Source: an uncultured Lachnospiraceae bacterium (lineage in GTDB: Bacteria > Bacillota_A > Clostridia > Lachnospirales > Lachnospiraceae). Taken from it: a stretch of DNA of 12,501 nt. How positions within the stretch are numbered: position 1 is the first letter of the stretch; each line of letters opens with the position of its first letter. Shown here in pieces: positions 6,928-12,501 of this stretch. Made by a program: the position numbers and the translations under genes. The stretch is taken from positions 1-12,501 of the forward strand of contig CADAHD010000061.1 in the NCBI GenBank assembly GCA_902787595.1. Direction: 5' to 3'. The notes under the pieces were generated by a model. That model did no database searches, was not told the DNA's origin, and worked only from the letters and a program-made list of their open reading frames with translations.

Positions 6928-7938
6928 GTGAAGCAGTTTCGCCTGGATCTTTGGAAGGATGATGAATATACATATGCGGCAGCCTATGGCTTTATGCCTA
7001 ATGTCCGCGCTTATCTGCATGATGAGGACGATGCGGTGCGCAGATGCATGGTGATGGTCCCGGGCGGCGGATATTGCATGCTGGCTCCGCATGAAGGTGA
7101 ACTCCCTGCAATGGAATATTATAAGATGGGCATGAATGTATTTGTGCTTACATATACGAATGACATTACAATGTCGGTGCCCCTTAAACGTCAGCCTATG
7201 GAGGATATCTCCAGGGCGGTGCGTCTGATCCGCAAAAATGCCGCAGAATATAATATAGCGGCCGATAAGCTTCTGGTATGCGGTTTTTCGGCCGGAGGCC
7301 ATGTTTGCGCCAGCCTTTGCACGCACTTTGACGATATCGAAGATCCCGATCCGGAGCTGGATAAAATTTCCAACAGACCGGAAGGAGCGATCCTGTGCTA
7401 TCCCGTGATCACATCCGGAAAATATACGCATATCTATTCCATGCAGGCGCTGCTGGGAATGGAACCCGCGCAGGAAGAACTGGATTATTTCTCCTGCGAA
7501 AAACAGGTTACCGAAAATACGCCCCCCTGTTTTTTGTGGCAGACACTGGAAGATGATCTGGTACCTGTGGAGAACATATATCTCTTTGCAAAGGCGCTCA
7601 AGGAAAAAGGCGTGCCTTATGCGCAGTATGTATTTCCCAAGGGAGGACACGGTCTTTCGGTGGCAAGTCTCGAACAGTTCTCCGGCTGGCATGGAGGCGA
7701 ATATGTCTGCGAACAGCTGGGAAAGGCGCTGGAGCATGTTAAAGCCGGTACTGCCGTGAATGTGACGCCCCGTCGCCGTGAGGAACTGATGCAGCAGTTT
7801 TTTGCGCCCAAACAGGATGCGCCGGTTGGTGATGCGTCCGAAAGAAAAATGCCTTCGCCGGAAGAACTGGCAGATATGTTTGCCGATGTTCACAGCTGGC
7901 CGGAGTTATCGAGAATATGGTATGAAAGGTTCATATAA
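6928..7938 (+). CDS. Alpha/beta-hydrolase, acetyl-/feruloyl-esterase-like, GTG start
   Basis: The 336-residue enzyme is an alpha/beta hydrolase of the BD-FAE / acetylxylan-esterase-like group. Visible features are the oxyanion-hole region VPGGGY (44-49), the nucleophile elbow GFSAGG with Ser121, an acidic residue in LEDDLVP (Asp209, or Asp210) and His241 in KGGHGL, in the expected order. No signal peptide is seen, so it should act in the cytoplasm, plausibly on imported acylated sugars or small esters. The start is GTG at 6928, chosen because GGAGG (6916-6920) lies 7 bases upstream. After the last fold element (about 270) there is a C-terminal tail of about 65 residues ending SWPELSRIWYERF, longer than a minimal hydrolase. 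It is the last gene of the yqeY operon, 29 bases after the DUF3887 gene. The substrate is not determined. Confidence 0.85.
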   Translation: MKQFRLDLWKDDEYTYAAAYGFMPNVRAYLHDEDDAVRRCMVMVPGGGYCMLAPHEGELPAMEYYKMGMNVFVLTYTNDITMSVPLKRQPMEDISRAVRLIRKNAAEYNIAADKLLVCGFSAGGHVCASLCTHFDDIEDPDPELDKISNRPEGAILCYPVITSGKYTHIYSMQALLGMEPAQEELDYFSCEKQVTENTPPCFLWQTLEDDLVPVENIYLFAKALKEKGVPYAQYVFPKGGHGLSVASLEQFSGWHGGEYVCEQLGKALEHVKAGTAVNVTPRRREELMQQFFAPKQDAPVGDASERKMPSPEELADMFADVHSWPELSRIWYERFI

Positions 7939-7970
7939 TGCCGGCGTAAATTGCTATATCCGGCAATATG
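7935..7970. repeat. Inverted repeat at the esterase/antiporter junction
   Basis: Arms 7935-7944 (ATAATGCCGG) and 7961-7970 (CCGGCAATAT) are complementary at 9 of 10 positions with a 16-base loop. The first arm contains the last bases of the esterase stop codon, and the -35 box of the antiporter promoter lies in the loop. It could be a repressor site for the antiporter genes or a weak terminator of the upstream operon. No T-run follows, which argues against efficient intrinsic termination. Confidence 0.5.
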
Positions 7971-7979
7971 TGATATAAT
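7951..7979 (+). promoter_or_regulatory. Strong predicted promoter of the antiporter/trkA operon
   Basis: TTGCTA (7951-7956, 4 of 6 matches) and a perfect TATAAT (7974-7979) are 17 bases apart. TG at 7971-7972 makes an extended -10 (TGnTATAAT). This is the best promoter match in the window. The ATG of the antiporter follows only 7 bases after the -10, where transcription is expected to begin, so the message should be leaderless. Confidence 0.7.
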
Positions 7980-7986
7980 CGACGCT

Positions 7987-9291
7987 ATGAATGTGTTGGT
8001 TTTTCTGATAATAATATTAGCCTATATTGTTATTATAGGAACACTGAATGAACGCATCTTCCATATGCAGAGCGATATCGCTCTCATATTCTTTTCACTT
8101 TTACTTTCATGTGTTCTTTTAGTCGTAAAGATCCTGTTTCCGGCTGTATCGATCAGCCCTTTGTTTGAAAGCCTGTCTGATTTTAAATTCCGCGAGTATC
8201 TGATGGACGGGATGCTCTGCTTTATGCTGTTTGCGGGCGCAAGCAAAGTAAATATGGGTAAATTCAAAAAGAATCTTCGTCCCATCTCTCTTCTGGCGCT
8301 GCTGACAACGCTGCTGTCTTCGTTTACATACGGAGCTTTTTTCTATGTCGTCGCAAAGTTTTTCAGAATTCCGATGGATGTCTGGATGTGCATTCTTCTG
8401 GGCTGTGTCGTTTCACCCACGGATCCCATAGCAGCCACGGGCATACTTAATAAGATAGGTTTATCAAAGAATGTCTGCTCTGTTATAGAGAATGAATCTC
8501 TTTTTAACGACGGCACGGGCGTTACCCTGTTCATATTCGTGCGTTCCGTGATCGTTCACAGCGGGGACGGAAACTTCCTGGTGCTTATGTTAAAGGAGAT
8601 AGGCGGCGCAGTGGCAGTGGCGCTGGTCGTATCATATGTTTTCTTCAGGCTGATGAAACTTACACGCAATCCGCTAAGATATATACTTATATCTCTTTTG
8701 AGCGTATCTTCGATCTATGTGATATGCGAGCATTTCGGCTTTTCCGGGGTTATCGCATCCGTGGTATGCGGCATGTATTTCTCCTACTCGATGGATAAGA
8801 TCAAGCGTACCGTAACGGTCATAGATCCGGAAAACTTTTACGGTGATTTCTGGGAGATCATAGAGAATATATTGAATTCCGTGCTTTTTGTTATGATAGG
8901 TCTGCTGGTACTTAGCATGAAGCTCAGCATCTATGCGTATATCGTTATCCCGGCTTCTTTGATAATACTGATATTATCAAGGGCAAACGGAGTTTTTGTC
9001 AGCACGATACTTACAGGCAAAAAGATCCCTGGTAATTATAATCTGGGAGAATTTGTTGTACTGATGACCTGGTCGGCTCTGAAGGGAGGGCTTTCAATGG
9101 CGCTGGCGCTGGAGACAGCAGAGTATCTTCCGGAAAATGTATACCAGATCTTTACGAATGTTGCTTATGTGACAATATTCTTTACGGTATTGGTTCAGGG
9201 ACTGAGTATAAAGCGCGTTTATTTTGCTTTGGAAAAGCATAAAGCTTTAAGACTCACTAAAAGAGATGGTAAAGAAAGGGTTCAGGCATGA
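7987..9291 (+). CDS. CPA1-family cation/proton antiporter
   Basis: The 434-residue integral membrane protein exchanges a monovalent cation (Na+ or K+) for protons. It is hydrophobic throughout, with about 11-13 predicted segments. It carries the CPA1 signatures SPTDPIAA (144-151, Asp147) and ENESLFNDGTGV with the ion-binding Asn174-Asp175 pair, SRANGV with a conserved Arg332, and a late TWSALKGGLSMALAL motif where Lys366 replaces the common Arg. It has no C-terminal RCK domain; that function is supplied by the next gene, which overlaps by 4 bases. The frame extends upstream to a TTG at 7951, but that codon is the -35 box and lacks a ribosome binding site. ATG 7987 is preferred, although it also lacks a Shine-Dalgarno sequence, consistent with a leaderless mRNA. 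Whether it prefers Na+ or K+ cannot be told; the TrkA partner favours K+. Confidence 0.9.
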   Translation: MNVLVFLIIILAYIVIIGTLNERIFHMQSDIALIFFSLLLSCVLLVVKILFPAVSISPLFESLSDFKFREYLMDGMLCFMLFAGASKVNMGKFKKNLRPISLLALLTTLLSSFTYGAFFYVVAKFFRIPMDVWMCILLGCVVSPTDPIAATGILNKIGLSKNVCSVIENESLFNDGTGVTLFIFVRSVIVHSGDGNFLVLMLKEIGGAVAVALVVSYVFFRLMKLTRNPLRYILISLLSVSSIYVICEHFGFSGVIASVVCGMYFSYSMDKIKRTVTVIDPENFYGDFWEIIENILNSVLFVMIGLLVLSMKLSIYAYIVIPASLIILILSRANGVFVSTILTGKKIPGNYNLGEFVVLMTWSALKGGLSMALALETAEYLPENVYQIFTNVAYVTIFFTVLVQGLSIKRVYFALEKHKALRLTKRDGKERVQA

Positions 9292-10667
9292 AGATCATAA
9301 TCGTCGGTCTGGGACAGACCGGAAATCTTTTGATCGCATCGCTGTCTAATGAGAGCTATGAAGTATCGGTGATCGATCAGGACCGCAGACTGGTAGACGC
9401 AGCAACGGATAAATACAATGTTAACGGCGTGGTTGGCAGCGGCGCTTCCAGGGAAACATTGCTGGCTGCCGGCGCGGATACGGCAGACGCCATCGTGGCG
9501 CTTACGCATACCGACGAGATAAATCTGCTCAGCTGTATGCAGGCAAAGGCGCTGGGGACGCGTTATGCGGCAGCCCGCATACTTATGCCGGATTTTGTCC
9601 ATGACGCCGATAATCTGATGAAGGAGTACAACATCGATTTTCTGATGAAGCCCCGTCTGGATGTGGCGGAGGAGATCCACGGCAATCTGGGTATGCCGGG
9701 CTTTACCAAGCTTGAAGGCTTTTGGGATACGGAGATGCAGGTGCTTAATATGAATATCCTGGATGACAGTGTGCTGGCCGGCCGCTCTCTGACCGACATC
9801 AAGCAATCGCTGGGACTGGATATACTGATAGTTACGGTAATCCGGGGCGGTAAGCTTTTTATCCCCAGGGGTGATTTTGTACTGGAGAGCGGAGACAGCA
9901 TCAACGTGATCATAGCCGGAGACCAGCTGGGCTATACTCTTACAAAGCTGGGCATAAACAGGAGCAGGGCAAAGAAGATAGTTATCGTCGGCGGCAGCAC
10001 CACCTGCGATTATCTCTTAAAGATGCTGGGAAAAGGGCATCATGATATAACCATACTGGAGAGCGATGCCGGAAGATGCAGGGAGCTGATGGAAGAATAT
10101 CCCAACATCAATGTTGTATTCTGCGTGGGTGATACGCTTGAGATACTTGAAGAAGAAAGAGTATCAAAGGCTGATATGATCATCTCGCTTACCAATCATG
10201 ACGAAACGAATCTGGTGATCAGCATGTATGCATGGTCGTGCAAAATGCCTTCCATCATTACCAGAGTTGATAAGCCGGAACATGTTAAGCTGCTTCATAA
10301 AGTAAATATAGATATCACGGTATCTCCGGCAGAGACTTCTGCACTGATGGCTATGCGTTTCCTGCGAAGCCGTGAGGCAGCGGATTCCGGAAAGAATATA
10401 GGAAAGTTTTATCTTCTGGCTGAAGGCATGGCAGAGATCATGGAATTCCCGGCAGAGGATGATTTCAAATGTCTCGACATTCCTTTTAAGGAAAAAGCCT
10501 TCAGGCTTAAGAAGGATGTGCTTATAGCCGGCATATTAAGGGATCGCAAATTGATCATACCATCAGGAAACACATCCATAAGCAGGGGAGACAGGGTAAT
10601 AATCACGACCTCCCGCAAGAACCGCATTCGAAGCCTTAATGATATGTTGAACAATGAGTTATTCTGA
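9288..10667 (+). CDS. trkA: TrkA-like two-domain RCK regulatory protein
   Basis: The 459-residue cytoplasmic protein has the TrkA layout RCK_N-RCK_C-RCK_N-RCK_C. The first Rossmann fold begins KIIIVGLGQTG, with an intact GxGxxG at 7-12 and Asp30 at the end of the second strand, as expected for NAD(H) binding. The first C domain is about 140-222 (ILDDSVLAGRSLTDI, GDSINVIIAG). The second Rossmann fold starts near 229 with IVIVGGSTTC, where the glycine motif is degraded, and the last C domain covers about 372-450 (RGDRVIITTS). RCK proteins gate K+ channels or antiporters in response to nucleotides, and RCK_C domains can bind c-di-AMP in Firmicutes. The start overlaps the antiporter stop by 4 bases (ATGA), so the two products are made together. 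No trkH/trkG is in the window, so the antiporter is the likely partner. Confidence 0.9.
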   Translation: MKIIIVGLGQTGNLLIASLSNESYEVSVIDQDRRLVDAATDKYNVNGVVGSGASRETLLAAGADTADAIVALTHTDEINLLSCMQAKALGTRYAAARILMPDFVHDADNLMKEYNIDFLMKPRLDVAEEIHGNLGMPGFTKLEGFWDTEMQVLNMNILDDSVLAGRSLTDIKQSLGLDILIVTVIRGGKLFIPRGDFVLESGDSINVIIAGDQLGYTLTKLGINRSRAKKIVIVGGSTTCDYLLKMLGKGHHDITILESDAGRCRELMEEYPNINVVFCVGDTLEILEEERVSKADMIISLTNHDETNLVISMYAWSCKMPSIITRVDKPEHVKLLHKVNIDITVSPAETSALMAMRFLRSREAADSGKNIGKFYLLAEGMAEIMEFPAEDDFKCLDIPFKEKAFRLKKDVLIAGILRDRKLIIPSGNTSISRGDRVIITTSRKNRIRSLNDMLNNELF

Positions 10668-10678
10668 AAGGTGATCTG

Positions 10679-12501
10679 ATGAAGAGTATATCCTGCAAAT
10701 ACTATAACGCTCCGATCCCCGGAGGAGGATATGTGACCGGATTCGCTTATGATAAAAGCAGGCAGGGGCTCCTGTACTGCCGCACGGATATAGGCGGATC
10801 GTATCGTTATTCTTATGAAGAAGACCGCTGGCATTGCCTGACTTATCATGTCGGCATGGAAGATCTTTCCGAGACCTTTCCGATAGCGCTTGCGGCGGAA
10901 GACGGCGTTTTATACATTGTCTGCGGAGACGGCCGCAGACGCCACTGTGATCCGGAGTTTCATAACGGCCGCCTGTGCATTTCTGAAGATAAGGGCGAAA
11001 GCTTCAGATATGAAGACATACCCTGCTATGTGCATGGAAACTTAAGCGGGCGCGGAAGCGGGAAACGCCTGATAAAGGGAGCTTCCGGCAGGATGTATTT
11101 TGCAAGCCAGTGCAACGGTCTGGGCGTGCGCGAAAATGATGGCAGCTGGACCTTTAAGGAAGTATGCGGGGAAGCTTATCTCACTTTTGTATATGTTTCT
11201 GAAGATGAAAAGGTATTGGTAGCCGGCAGCGCAGGCATTTCAAAAAAAGACGGAAATAAGAGAGGCCACAGCCTGTATATATCAAAAGACGGTGGCAGCA
11301 GTTTTGAAGAGCTTTCCGAGCCTGCAGATGATTCGGGGAAGATGTATTCCGGTTATGTGGCGCAAAGATATGCCTGCGATGATAGATATTTTTACGTGAC
11401 ATTTTCGATCAGTTCTCCGGAGGCATACGCAGGTTGGCTGGGATACAGCTGCGACGGCGGCTGGGTCTGCGGCGGCAGAGTCGTGCGCTATGATATCAAC
11501 GGATTTAAGGGATATGAGGACATCACGTCCGAGAATGCAGTTAACGGCTTTGGCGGAGTTGCTGTAAGCGAAAAGACCCCGGGACTTGTGGCTGTTTCGA
11601 GTATCTGCCGCTACGACGGCGATATCATCTGGGTATCCTATGACTACGGCAGCAGCTGGGAGCGCGCCCTTCATGATATGGATAAGGGCAATATGCATTT
11701 TAATGCGCCTTATATGAATCCCGATCATCACGAAGGACATTCGCTGGTGCACTGGATGACAGATCTGGCGATCAGTCCTTTTGATCCCGACGAACTTTGG
11801 TTCAATACCGGAACCGGAGTTTTTAAGAGTGAGAATTTTACCAAAGCGGAACGCAGTTTTTCCGATCATTGCGACGGCATAGAAGAGACGGTGCATCTGA
11901 ATCTTTACAGCCCTCCTTCGGGAGAGGTGCAGCTGATCGACATTCTTGGAGATCTTGGCGGATTTGCGTTCAGGGATCTTAGTAAACCCTGCGATAATTC
12001 CTTTGCCGACGAAAACGGCAACCGCTATATCACCTGCATCAATGCAGACTATCCGGATGCGGATCCCTCGATGATAGTCGTTGCCGCCAGAGGCAATTGG
12101 ACCGGTCAGACCAAGGGAGGGATAATAGTTTCTAAGGACAGCGCAAAGAGCTGGGAGCGCATGCCTCTTCCATATGGGATAAATGAGCGTATTGACGGGA
12201 TATGCCGCGGCATAGAGAATCCTAATACAAATCCCGGCTGGGTGGCGCTTTCAGCAGACGGCAGCAGCATTGCTTATACGCTGGCAGAGGGAATATGCCT
12301 GTGGGCCGATAATGCCATATGCGGCGGCAGACCGATAGAAATAGAATATCTTTCGGAAAATAAAGAACGGCCGAAATTAAAGATCTTTTCGGACAGGGTA
12401 GATCCCGCGTATATGTATGGCTTTGGCGAAAACAGCCGGCTTTATGTCAGCAGCGATTCCGGCAAGAGCTTCAGGGAGCTGGCTTCGCCTTTTCCCGAAG
12501 G
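10679..12501 (+). CDS. GH74-family xyloglucanase-like glycoside hydrolase, 3' end missing
   Basis: The frame stays open from ATG 10679 (AAAGGTGA ends 4 bases upstream) to the window edge, giving 607 residues; GH74 catalytic modules are usually about 730. The start matches the GH74 opening: PIPGGGYVTGF, then LLYCRTDIGGSYRY, whose Asp37 fits one catalytic aspartate. ILGDLGGFAF carries Asp425, which fits the second. Five Asp-box type propeller motifs are visible, at about 101, 201, 319, 484 and 590 (for example ISKDGGSSF and VSYDYGSSW), supporting a pair of seven-bladed propellers. The family hydrolyses xyloglucan or its oligosaccharides. Unlike typical secreted members it starts MKSISCKYYN with no signal peptide, so it probably acts on imported oligosaccharides in the cytoplasm. 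It lies 11 bases after trkA and may share its transcript. Specificity (endo or exo) is not determinable. Confidence 0.85.
   Translation, partial: MKSISCKYYNAPIPGGGYVTGFAYDKSRQGLLYCRTDIGGSYRYSYEEDRWHCLTYHVGMEDLSETFPIALAAEDGVLYIVCGDGRRRHCDPEFHNGRLCISEDKGESFRYEDIPCYVHGNLSGRGSGKRLIKGASGRMYFASQCNGLGVRENDGSWTFKEVCGEAYLTFVYVSEDEKVLVAGSAGISKKDGNKRGHSLYISKDGGSSFEELSEPADDSGKMYSGYVAQRYACDDRYFYVTFSISSPEAYAGWLGYSCDGGWVCGGRVVRYDINGFKGYEDITSENAVNGFGGVAVSEKTPGLVAVSSICRYDGDIIWVSYDYGSSWERALHDMDKGNMHFNAPYMNPDHHEGHSLVHWMTDLAISPFDPDELWFNTGTGVFKSENFTKAERSFSDHCDGIEETVHLNLYSPPSGEVQLIDILGDLGGFAFRDLSKPCDNSFADENGNRYITCINADYPDADPSMIVVAARGNWTGQTKGGIIVSKDSAKSWERMPLPYGINERIDGICRGIENPNTNPGWVALSADGSSIAYTLAEGICLWADNAICGGRPIEIEYLSENKERPKLKIFSDRVDPAYMYGFGENSRLYVSSDSGKSFRELASPFPE

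Noticed and set aside
6856..7893. A 345-codon open frame on the minus strand
   Set aside because: It lies opposite the well-supported esterase gene, recalls no family, and has a His/Cys/Arg-rich composition typical of an antisense shadow.
7951..7953. TTG as the antiporter start codon
   Set aside because: It coincides with the -35 box, has no ribosome binding site, and the extra 12 residues do not look like part of the membrane protein.
11282..11896. A 204-codon open frame on the minus strand
   Set aside because: It is entirely inside the GH74 gene on the opposite strand and shows no domain signature.

Overview
The window looks like chromosomal DNA of a Gram-positive anaerobe of the class Clostridia, most likely a Lachnospiraceae member. 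The grounds are strong AGGAGG-type ribosome binding sites, short tightly packed operons, a histidine kinase of a type I associate with that family, a YqeY protein, a DUF3887 protein, a GH74-type glycoside hydrolase and short G/C-rich hairpin repeats between genes. Base composition is moderate and even, and no gene stands out as recently acquired. There are no rRNA, tRNA, CRISPR or transposase genes. The assignment to a family is inference.

Region 1 (1-5354, plus strand) reads as an envelope and sensing block. It holds the 3' part of a two-module FtsX-type ABC transporter permease, overlapped by a lipoprotein with a C45-like Ntn-hydrolase domain. A cluster of three hairpin-forming repeats follows, then an OmpR-type response regulator and its histidine kinase joined by an ATGA overlap. 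The order suggests that the two-component pair controls, or senses for, the transporter/hydrolase pair, but no binding site was identified. The regulator has no Shine-Dalgarno sequence and appears to have its own promoter whose predicted start point falls on the ATG.

Region 2 (5355-7938) starts with a small stand-alone FHA-domain protein on the minus strand, convergent with the kinase and only 6 bases from it. A divergent AT-rich promoter region follows, then a plus-strand operon: a YqeY-family protein, a membrane-anchored DUF3887 protein and a GTG-initiated alpha/beta-hydrolase esterase.

Region 3 (7935-10667) is a cation-homeostasis unit: a CPA1-type cation/proton antiporter translationally coupled to a two-domain TrkA/RCK protein, with no TrkH/TrkG channel next to it. 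This suggests an antiporter gated by a separate RCK subunit. It is driven by the best promoter in the window (extended -10, 17-base spacer). That promoter places the transcription start on the antiporter ATG, so the mRNA is probably leaderless. An inverted repeat flanks the -35 box.

Region 4 (10679-12501, truncated by the window edge) is a GH74-family xyloglucanase-like beta-propeller protein with both expected catalytic aspartates but no signal peptide, so probably cytoplasmic.

The most interesting points are the RCK-gated antiporter pair, two predicted leaderless transcripts, the kinase H-box that lacks the usual acidic residue, the putative membrane-tethered Ntn hydrolase and the intracellular GH74 enzyme.
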